Below are positions 1 through 4,129 of a stretch of DNA of 8,300 nucleotides, in pieces. A program made the translations under genes and the position numbers. The notes beneath the pieces were generated by a model, which was not told where the DNA came from, made no database searches, and saw only the letters and a list, made by a program, of their open reading frames with translations. The stretch is from Clostridia bacterium. GTDB taxonomy: Bacteria > Bacillota > Clostridia > Christensenellales > Borkfalkiaceae. The stretch spans positions 1-8,300 of the forward strand of contig CAAGJM010000024.1 of assembly GCA_900770185.1 (NCBI GenBank), written 5' to 3'. The stretch's first letter is position 1. Each line of letters opens with the position of its first letter.

Positions 1-165
1 CATAACTGATTGCTCCTCCTCGTCGTCACGGGGTAATTATGCTTTATGCGTTAGTCGCCGCTTGCGGTACAAAAAGTACAGCGGCGGGCAACTGCCTTGC
101 CTGAAACGGCGCTAATTCCCAAACCCGCTAACTCATAACTGATTGCTCCTCCTCGTCGTAGCAAT
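1..165. repeat. Direct repeat pair (26 bp) with intervening hairpin
   Basis: Bases 1-26 and 134-159 are identical over 26 bp and begin CATAACTGATTGC; the first copy may extend beyond the window edge. Between them lies an imperfect hairpin with CGCCGCT at 56-62 pairing AGCGGCG at 80-86 and an inner GTAC/GTAC pair around an AAAAA loop. The second copy can also fold, with ATTGCT at 142-147 pairing AGCAAT at 160-165. No open frame or ribosome binding site supports a gene here. Function is unknown; it is probably intergenic repeat material leading into the family-2 unit at 166. Confidence 0.6.
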
Positions 166-211
166 TTGTCACCCTGAGCGATAGCGAAGGGTCTCGTGAA
201 AACGAACGCGG
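166..211 (+). repeat. Family-2 hairpin repeat, forward unit
   Basis: This is one copy of the repeat that also surrounds the GIY-YIG gene near 3573. Its plan is TTGTC, then a short stem (ACCCT at 171-175 pairing AGGGT at 188-192), then TCGT-GAAA-ACGA, a four-pair stem closed by a GNRA-type tetraloop, then ACGCGG. Unlike most other copies it has no adjoining reverse unit. It lies directly upstream of a family-1 composite, as does the copy at 8105. Confidence 0.75.
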
Positions 212-232
212 ATTTAAATGCGGATAAAAAAA

Positions 233-379
233 GGCTCTATGTAGTAAAGAGAGCTGTCGCTATTCAAGCGACTGAGAGATTGTAGATTACAAGAAATTGT
301 AGATTATATAGGTTAATATAAAAACAATCCCCCCGTTTTCGCAAAAATGCGAAAACACCCCCCTTTACACAAGGCGGGG
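233..379. repeat. Family-1 composite: forward unit, AT spacer, inverted unit
   Basis: The forward unit 233-283 starts GGCTCT, contains the stem GTCGCT (256-261)/AGCGAC (267-272) and ends GAGAGATTGT. After a 40-bp AT-rich spacer the second unit, 324-379, runs in the opposite direction. It starts ACAATCCCCCC, has a perfect 9-bp stem GTTTTCGCA (335-343)/TGCGAAAAC (348-356), and ends with a C-run/G-run hairpin (358-379). The two-units-inverted layout is like a REPIN or a small MITE. The second unit matches 8245-8300 at 53 of 56 positions, which suggests recent spread. It lies in the leader of the sodium pump operon and could affect that transcript. Confidence 0.8.
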
Positions 380-454
380 AAAGGGCAGGGGCAAGATCTG
401 ACCGCGACGTTAGTTGAACCAACGGTCGTCGCAACGCTCTTTAAAACCTTATTA
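380..454 (+). other. Leader segment upstream of the sodium pump genes
   Basis: This is non-coding. It holds a nested dyad: GCGACG at 404-409 pairs CGTCGC at 427-432, with an inner GTTG (413-416)/CAAC (420-423) stem. No U-run follows, so it is not an obvious terminator. I found no convincing -35/-10 pair between here and the repeat at 379. The promoter of the downstream genes is therefore either weak to the eye or outside the window. Confidence 0.35.
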
Positions 455-468
455 AAAAAGGAGAAAAT

Positions 469-1581
469 ATGGACTTTTTACTTGACTCGTTGCGCCTTAT
501 AACCTGGCGCGAAATCGTGATGTGGATAATAGGTTTAACGCTTATTTACCTTGCGATAAAAAAGGAAATGGAGCCTGCGCTTTTGCTTCCGATAGGCTTC
601 GGCGCGATACTGGTGAACGTTCCGCTTACCAACGTTTTAAGCGACAGCGCGGGGGCGGGCATTATCGAATGGCTTTTTGAAGTGGGAATAGAAGCTTCCG
701 AAGCTCTTCCGATACTCTTATTTATCGGTATCGGCGCGATGATAGACTTCGAGGCCCTTATCGTAAACCCCAAGCTTATGATTTTGGGCGCGTTTGCTCA
801 GCTTGGTATATTCGTGACGATAATTTTCGCCACCCTTTTAGGGTTTAATATAAACGACGCGGCTTCGATAGGCATAATCGGGGCGGCGGACGGTCCGACG
901 TCAATACTCGTCGCGATGAAGTTAAAAAGTAATTATATCGGACCTATTATGGTGGTGGCGTACTCGTATATGGCGCTCGTACCCATAATTCAGCCCGCGG
1001 TTATAAAGTGTATAACCACCAAAAAAGAACGGAAAATCAGAATGGAATACACGGGGCGCAAAGTCACCAAAACCGTTAAAATTCTTTTCCCTATAATAAT
1101 AACGCTGGTTGCGGGCGTAATCGCGCCGAAAAGTTTAGCGCTTATCGGGTTTTTAATGTTCGGTAACCTTATAAAAGAGTGCGGCGTTTTAGGTAGCCTT
1201 GCCGATACCGCCAAAACTACCCTTGCAAACCTTATAACTCTGCTGCTCGGCATAACCGTGGCGTTTCAGATGCAGGCGAGCAAGTTTTTGAGTTTAGAAA
1301 TGCTTATGATTCTCGCGCTCGGACTGTTTGCGTTCGTGTTCGATACCGTCGGCGGGGTTATGTGCGCTAAATTTATGAACTTGTTTTCTAAAAAGAAAAT
1401 CAACCCCATGGTCGGGGCGGCGGGGATATCCGCGTTCCCCATGTCTGCGCGCGTGGTGCATAAAATCGGAATTCAGGAAGACCCGCAGAACTTCTTGCTG
1501 ATGCACGCCGTCGGCGCGAACGTTTCGGGTCAAATCGCTTCGGCGGTCGTGGGCGGTCTTATAATAGGCTTGGTGGCGTAA
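469..1581 (+). CDS. oadB: Na+-translocating decarboxylase beta subunit (OadB/GcdB/MmdB family)
   Basis: A 370-residue, very hydrophobic protein of the sodium-ion-translocating decarboxylase beta family, the membrane subunit that decarboxylates carboxybiotin and exports Na+. The family signatures are clear. GAADGPTSI puts Asp141 where Klebsiella OadB has its essential Asp203. The stretch from Asn312 has Asn312, Gly316, Ser321 and Arg328 at the spacing of Klebsiella Asn373, Gly377, Ser382 and Arg389. HAVGANVSGQIASAVVGG follows near the C-terminus. The length fits the shorter Gram-positive and Veillonella type. ATG 469 is preceded by AAAGGAG at 457-463, 5 bases away. The next gene starts 13 bases after the stop, whose last base begins that gene's AGGAGG. 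The substrate (oxaloacetate, glutaconyl-CoA or methylmalonyl-CoA) cannot be told, because no carboxyltransferase is nearby. The symbol denotes family only. Confidence 0.93.
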   Translation: MDFLLDSLRLITWREIVMWIIGLTLIYLAIKKEMEPALLLPIGFGAILVNVPLTNVLSDSAGAGIIEWLFEVGIEASEALPILLFIGIGAMIDFEALIVNPKLMILGAFAQLGIFVTIIFATLLGFNINDAASIGIIGAADGPTSILVAMKLKSNYIGPIMVVAYSYMALVPIIQPAVIKCITTKKERKIRMEYTGRKVTKTVKILFPIIITLVAGVIAPKSLALIGFLMFGNLIKECGVLGSLADTAKTTLANLITLLLGITVAFQMQASKFLSLEMLMILALGLFAFVFDTVGGVMCAKFMNLFSKKKINPMVGAAGISAFPMSARVVHKIGIQEDPQNFLLMHAVGANVSGQIASAVVGGLIIGLVA

Positions 1582-1594
1582 GGAGGAACGGTAA

Positions 1595-1813
1595 ATGTTG
1601 AATTTGTTGTTTGTAAAAGCCGACTTTTTAAAGTCGCTTGAAATATTGTGGAAAGGTATGCTTGCAATGCTTATAGTTATCGGCGTGATAATAGCCGTAA
1701 CCTACGCCGTGCTTTATATAAGCAAGCGTTTTGCCGCCCGCGCCGAGCGCGCCCAACGCGAAAACGGCGCAAACTCTGTAGACGATAACGGCTCGGAAGA
1801 AAATAAAGGTTAA
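1595..1813 (+). CDS. Small OadG-like membrane subunit
   Basis: A 72-residue protein with one membrane segment at about residues 19-44, preceded by SLEILWKGM and followed by a positively charged KRFAARAERAQR stretch and an acidic, hydrophilic tail ending SEENKG. This is the shape of the gamma (OadG) subunit of sodium-pumping decarboxylases, which anchors the complex through a single N-terminal helix. The sequence family itself is weakly conserved. ATG 1595 has AGGAGG at 1581-1586, 8 bases upstream and overlapping the stop of the beta gene, so the two are almost surely co-transcribed and translationally linked. The position next to a beta subunit is the main argument for the call. No zinc-binding or biotinyl domain is present, and no terminator follows before the repeat at 1837. 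Confidence 0.7.
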   Translation: MLNLLFVKADFLKSLEILWKGMLAMLIVIGVIIAVTYAVLYISKRFAARAERAQRENGANSVDDNGSEENKG

Positions 1814-1836
1814 ACGCAAGCGTATAATTAAAACGC

Positions 1837-1909
1837 AATCTCGTCCCCCTTGTTAAAGGGGGAAAGGAACAAGAGCGAAGCGATTGTTTCAAGGGGGATT
1901 GGCTGGTTC
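1837..1909 (+). repeat. Family-1 repeat, forward unit, upstream of the DUF559 gene
   Basis: This 73-bp unit aligns without gaps to 2487-2559, with 65 of 73 positions identical. Its fold has CCCCCTT pairing AAGGGGG around a GTT loop. A second stem follows, GGAACAA pairing TTGTTTC with one G-U pair around a GCGAAGC core. A third arm, AAGGGGGATTGG, could compete for the first C-run. The eight bases ending the unit core (1896-1903, GGATTGGC) recur exactly inverted at 2387-2394, on the other side of the DUF559 gene. Confidence 0.8.
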
Positions 1910-1940
1910 AGACAAAAAATCGTCAATTTCTTAAATTTGC

Positions 1941-1969
1941 TTTACATTGCCCCTTGCCCGCGCTATCAT
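1941..1969 (+). promoter_or_regulatory. Predicted sigma-A promoter of the DUF559 gene
   Basis: TTTACA at 1941-1946 and TATCAT at 1964-1969 each match consensus at 5 of 6 positions and are separated by exactly 17 bases. Transcription would start at about 1975-1977, that is, at the ATG itself (1976). No Shine-Dalgarno sequence lies between, so the message may be leaderless. This is a sequence prediction only. Confidence 0.55.
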
Positions 1970-1975
1970 AAAACT

Positions 1976-2341
1976 ATGACCGACAATTATAACAATAAGC
2001 ATAATAAAGCGTTGACGCCCGTTGCGAAAAAGTTGCGCAAAAACATGACGAAAGAAGAGCGGCGTTTATGGTACGATTGTTTATCAAGATGTACGCCGAG
2101 ATTTCTGCGACAAAAAGTTATCGGTAATTACGTGGTTGATTTTTACTGTGCAAAAGCAAAACTCGTGGTTGAGCTGGACGGGTCGCAACATTTTGAGCCG
2201 GACAATAAAATAAACGATGAAAAACGGGATAAGTTTTTAAAAAATCGCGGCTTGACCGTCGTAAGATTGCCTAACAATTATGTGAACAGCAATTTTAAGG
2301 GCGTTCAAGACTATATTTACGAGTTGATTAAAGATTATTAA
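1976..2341 (+). CDS. DUF559 / Vsr-like nuclease domain protein
   Basis: A 121-residue protein of the DUF559 family, small proteins related to very-short-patch repair (Vsr) and PD-(D/E)XK endonucleases. Visible marks are the N-terminal AKKLRKNMTKEERRLWYDCL helix, RFLRQKVIGNYVVDFYC with Asp55, then the core VELDGSQH with Glu66, Asp68 and His72 as likely metal-binding or catalytic residues, and the late VVRLPN strand. The length is usual for the family. The frame is open upstream to a TTG at 1850, but those 42 codons are repeat DNA plus promoter, so ATG 1976 is the better start even though no ribosome binding site is seen. The gene has its own predicted promoter and terminator and sits between a forward family-1 unit (1837-1909) and an inverted one (2387-2442). 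That suggests a selfish or repeat-maintaining unit unrelated to the sodium pump. Nuclease activity is inferred from the family. Confidence 0.88.
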   Translation: MTDNYNNKHNKALTPVAKKLRKNMTKEERRLWYDCLSRCTPRFLRQKVIGNYVVDFYCAKAKLVVELDGSQHFEPDNKINDEKRDKFLKNRGLTVVRLPNNYVNSNFKGVQDYIYELIKDY

Positions 2342-2349
2342 ACATTAAG

Positions 2350-2375
2350 CCACCTTTTAAAGGTGGTTTTTGTTT
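2350..2375 (+). terminator. Rho-independent terminator of the DUF559 gene
   Basis: CCACCTTT (2350-2357) and AAAGGTGG (2359-2366) are complementary around the centre, giving at least a six-pair stem once a loop is allowed, and TTTTTGTTT follows at once. It begins 9 bases after the DUF559 stop codon. Together with the promoter at 1941 this makes the gene a free-standing transcription unit. Confidence 0.8.
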
Positions 2376-2386
2376 GCGTAAAATTA

Positions 2387-2442
2387 GCCAATCCTTCCGA
2401 CAAAACCTTGCGGTTTTGCCACCTTCCTTTAACAAGGACGGC
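2387..2442 (-). repeat. Family-1 repeat, inverted unit, downstream of the DUF559 gene
   Basis: A diverged, inverted copy recognised by architecture. It starts GCCAATCC, then has the stem CAAAACC (2401-2407)/GGTTTTG (2412-2418). An outer hairpin follows at 2422-2429/2434-2441 (CCTTCCTT against AAGGACGG) with seven of eight pairs. The sequence TTTAACAAGG resembles TTTACACAAGG in the units at 324 and 8245. With 1837-1909 it forms an inverted pair around the DUF559 gene. Confidence 0.65.
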
Positions 2443-2486
2443 AAGAATGTTGTGAAAAATGGGCTTGGTGGTTTGGGGCGAAAGTA

Positions 2487-2559
2487 AATCTCGTCCCTCA
2501 CGCCAAAGGGGGAAAGTTACAAGAGCGAAGCGATTGTTTCAAGGGGGATTGGCCGGTTC
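2487..2559 (+). repeat. Family-1 repeat, second forward unit
   Basis: Same length as 1837-1909 and identical at 65 of 73 positions. Seven of the eight differences fall in the first hairpin's left arm and loop and at the start of the second stem. The right half, from ACAAGAGCGAAGCGATTG onward, differs at one base only. The C-run arm is weaker here (CCCTC), so the first hairpin is partly lost while the third arm is kept. Confidence 0.8.
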
Positions 2560-2860
2560 TGATATAAAAGTTCCCCACCCCGCTATAAGAAACCATAACA
2601 AAAATTGTTCGGCGGGGCGGTAATCAAAGCGGATTAGTTACATATAAATATATAAAAACGCGGAAAATAATCGTAAACGGCGGGGCGGTATTAAATATGC
2701 CGTAAAATAACCTTTAAAATGCCTAAAATCTTCCCGTAAAGCAATTTAAAAATTTTTTTATTGCCGCCGAATTTTATTCTAAATATAACAAAATAGATTT
2801 GTTATGCGAATAGCATTAAAAAAAATATAACAAATTCAATAGGTTATCGTACGGCAAAAA
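2560..2860. other. AT-rich non-coding stretch with short repeats and dyads
   Basis: No gene is supported. It contains a GC-rich long-range dyad, CCCCGC (2578-2583) with GCGGGG (2612-2617). A 13-bp direct repeat, CGGCGGGGCGGTA, occurs at 2610-2622 and 2678-2690. A clean palindrome, ATAACAAA (2785-2792)/TTTGTTAT (2798-2805), is followed by a further TATAACAAA at 2826-2834. The palindrome lies about 70 bases upstream of the promoter at 2876 and is operator-like in shape; that role is only a suggestion. Confidence 0.4.
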
Positions 2861-2875
2861 TATTAGAAAAAATTA

Positions 2876-2914
2876 TTGCAAAACGCAAAATCTTGTATTA
2901 TAATTGTTATACAA
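2876..2914 (+). promoter_or_regulatory. Predicted sigma-A promoter with overlapping dyad
   Basis: TTGCAA at 2876-2881 and a perfect TATAAT at 2899-2904 are separated by 17 bases. A dyad, TTGTAT (2893-2898) and ATACAA (2909-2914), brackets the -10 box and the predicted start near 2911, an arrangement typical of a repressor site. No protein-coding gene begins within 600 bases downstream, so the product could be an untranslated RNA or a long leader of the GIY-YIG gene. Confidence 0.5.
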
Positions 2915-3235
2915 AATCATAATCGCGTAAGTGTCGCCAAAATTAAAAATTTGGCAAAATTGCTTAAAAAAATCAGCGTTTTTACCATATAATGCGTTTG
3001 GGTAAAGAAAAAACACATTATGTTGGGGCAATTGCGTCAAAAAGTGGAATTTCCTAAATTTTGTTATAGTTTTTTTGCGGCGGCGCACGGCATAACGGTG
3101 CTTTTGTAACAAATTTTAATATTTTGTAATATTCGGGGGTGCGAAAGCTTTGCCCGCCCATAAAATTTTGAAACCGCTTGCCCGTTTTTCTTATTTATAA
3201 AAACGGGGGCGGCTACGCTTGTTAGCGTAGCCGCC
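2911..3235 (+). ncRNA. Possible untranslated transcript, unassigned
   Basis: This is proposed only because a good promoter precedes it and a pair of strong hairpins closes it. Inside is a small stem, GCCAAA (2936-2941)/TTTGGC (2950-2955). I do not recognise 6S, SRP, RNase P or tmRNA signature sequences. The stretch is AT-rich to about 3120 and then mixed. It could equally be unused intergenic DNA. Confidence 0.18.
3181..3235. other. Two adjacent strong hairpins
   Basis: The first has CCCGTTTTT (3181-3189) pairing AAAAACGGG (3199-3207), a perfect 9-bp stem. Directly adjoining it, GGCGGCTACGCT (3208-3219) pairs AGCGTAGCCGCC (3224-3235), a perfect 12-bp stem with a TGTT loop. No U-run follows on the + strand, so it is not a standard terminator. 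On the - strand, the long hairpin is followed four bases later by TTTTT, so weak termination of leftward transcription is possible. Confidence 0.6.
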
Positions 3236-3310
3236 GTAAGTAAACCTAACGTAACGGGCGCAATGCTTACCTTATACGTATTATAAAAATCTTATCGGAG
3301 TAAACGCGCG

Positions 3311-3427
3311 GCGTAAAGTCAAACGCGCTTCCGCGGGGATTCTTCATTCCGCTGTCGCTACATTCAGAATGACAGAAAGTATTGTCATGTTGAGCGTTAG
3401 CGAAACATCTCGTGGAAACGAACGCGG
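3311..3427. repeat. Family-2 inverted pair, left copy of a 117-bp direct repeat
   Basis: It contains a reverse unit at about 3329-3374 and a forward unit at 3382-3427 (stem ATGTT 3387-3391/AACAT 3404-3408). The whole block recurs at 3891-4006 on the far side of the GIY-YIG gene with four substitutions and one deleted base; the first 81 bases differ at one position. Direct copies flanking a gene can arise by duplication and would allow its loss by recombination. Confidence 0.85.
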
Positions 3428-3472
3428 CCGCTAATTGCGGGCGACTTACTAAAAGCAATCGACGATTGCCGC

Positions 3473-3556
3473 TTCCGCGGAGATTCTTCGTTTCACTCAG
3501 AATGACAACTTCTATTGTCATGTTGAGCGTTAGCGAAACATCTCGTGGAAACGAAC
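3473..3556. repeat. Family-2 inverted pair just upstream of the GIY-YIG gene
   Basis: The reverse unit 3473-3507 has the stem ATTCT (3483-3487)/AGAAT (3499-3503). The forward unit 3515-3556 has ATGTT (3520-3524)/AACAT (3537-3541), then TCGT-GGAA-ACGA. The two are joined by TGACA (3503-3507)/TGTCA (3516-3520), so the pair as a whole is a larger palindrome. It ends 16 bases before the GIY-YIG start codon. Confidence 0.85.
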
Positions 3557-3572
3557 CATATCCACACGAAGC

Positions 3573-3881
3573 ATGTATTATGTTTACATTATGACAAACA
3601 AGCGCAACACGGTTTTATACGTTGGCATGACTAACGATATAGAACGCAGGGTTGCAGAGCATAAAAGCCATTTAATAAAAGGCTTTACCGAAAGGTATAA
3701 AACGGATAAATGCGTGTTTGTCGAGCCGTTCAAAGAAGTGAATGATGCAATTCGATGCGAGAAAATGATTAAAGGTTGGAAGCGGGAAAGAAAGTTTGAG
3801 TTGATAAGTAAAAGGAATCCTGACCTTATCGATTTAAGCGATGAAAGCGAAACATCTCGTGGAAACGAACGCGGGTGTTAA
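3573..3881 (+). CDS. GIY-YIG domain nuclease, single-domain
   Basis: A 102-residue protein of the small stand-alone GIY-YIG family (YhbQ/UPF0213-like). The motif halves are YYVYI (Tyr5) and LYVGMT (Tyr16). Arg26 lies ten residues after Tyr16, the spacing of UvrC Tyr29 and Arg39. His30, Glu63 (the likely metal ligand) and Asn82 complete the catalytic pattern, so the enzyme looks intact. Such domains nick or cut DNA; the target is unknown. ATG 3573 opens directly into the motif. No Shine-Dalgarno sequence precedes it, the upstream DNA being a family-2 repeat. The domain should end near residue 88. Residues 90-102, including SETSRGNERG, are encoded by another family-2 unit, which also supplies the stop codon. 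The repeats on both sides suggest that gene and repeats are functionally or evolutionarily tied. Confidence 0.88.
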   Translation: MYYVYIMTNKRNTVLYVGMTNDIERRVAEHKSHLIKGFTERYKTDKCVFVEPFKEVNDAIRCEKMIKGWKRERKFELISKRNPDLIDLSDESETSRGNERGC

Positions 3882-3890
3882 ACGCGGGCG
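3836..3890 (+). repeat. Family-2 forward unit, left-truncated, overlapping the end of the GIY-YIG gene
   Basis: It lacks the TTGTCATGTT start, begins AGCGATGAAAGCGAAACATC, and keeps TCGT-GGAA-ACGA and the tail GCGGGTGTTAAACGCGGGCG (3871-3890). That tail is repeated exactly at 4003-4022. The overlap with the last 46 bases of the coding region shows that a repeat end became the gene end. Confidence 0.75.
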
Positions 3891-4022
3891 GCGTAAAGTT
3901 AAACGCGCTTCCGCGGGGATTCTTCATTCCGCTGTCGCTACATTCAGAATGACAGAAAGTATTGTCATGTTGGCGTTAGCGTAACGTCTCGCGGAAACGA
4001 ACGCGGGTGTTAAACGCGGGCG
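3891..4022. repeat. Family-2 inverted pair, right copy of the 117-bp direct repeat
   Basis: The reverse unit is 3909-3954 and the forward unit about 3962-4006, with the shared tail to 4022. Its stem reads ATGTT/AACGT, one G-U pair replacing the A-U of the left copy. It starts immediately after the truncated unit ending 3890. The remaining 65 bases before the next ribosome binding site show no clear promoter. Confidence 0.85.
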
Positions 4023-4087
4023 CAATAACCAAAAACAAGAAACGAATTTCATACTTACGGGCTTGCTTGAAAATATATGAAAATTTT

Positions 4088-4129
4088 AAAGGAGGTATGG
4101 TTTTGCAAAAGCAAAGCCGAACAAAATGA
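4088..4129 (+). promoter_or_regulatory. Displaced ribosome binding site with possible mini-leader ORF
   Basis: AAAGGAGGT at 4088-4096 is a very strong ribosome binding site but lies 30 bases before the start of the exported protein at 4126, too far for direct use. Two readings are possible. A TTG at 4103, 7 bases from AGGAGG, opens an eight-codon frame ((M)QKQSRTK) whose TGA at 4127-4129 overlaps the ATG as ATGA, the classic form for translational coupling. Alternatively the small hairpin TTTGC (4102-4106)/GCAAA (4111-4115) folds away enough RNA to bring the site close to the start. The ATG at 4097 is in the same leader frame but too near the site. Confidence 0.45.

Noticed and set aside
380..454. 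Riboswitch in the leader of the sodium pump genes
   Set aside because: Only one nested dyad is present and no known aptamer core or expression platform is recognisable.
1837..1909. Terminator of the sodium pump operon
   Set aside because: The C-run/G-run hairpin is strong but is followed by purine-rich DNA, not a U-run; the sequence is better explained as a repeat unit.
1850..1975. Longer start (TTG 1850) for the DUF559 frame, adding 42 residues
   Set aside because: The added residues are translated repeat DNA and the predicted promoter; family members begin close to the AKKLRKNMT helix, so ATG 1976 fits better.
3020..3109. Plus-strand small frame of 29 codons starting MLGQLRQKVEF
   Set aside because: No ribosome binding site and no -35 box at proper distance from the TATAAT at 2988; composition looks random.
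2873..3112. Minus-strand frame of 79 codons
   Set aside because: Lies over AT-rich DNA, has no ribosome binding site, reads against the only good promoter there, and shows no protein-like pattern.
3267..3594. Open frames on both strands across the repeats left of the GIY-YIG gene (3267-3521 minus, 3412-3594 plus)
   Set aside because: They are translations of family-2 repeats, with no ribosome binding sites and no domain. Such repeat-derived frames are a common annotation error.
3311..4022. CRISPR array
   Set aside because: Repeats alternate in orientation, are unevenly spaced and enclose a gene; no regular repeat-spacer pattern and no cas genes.
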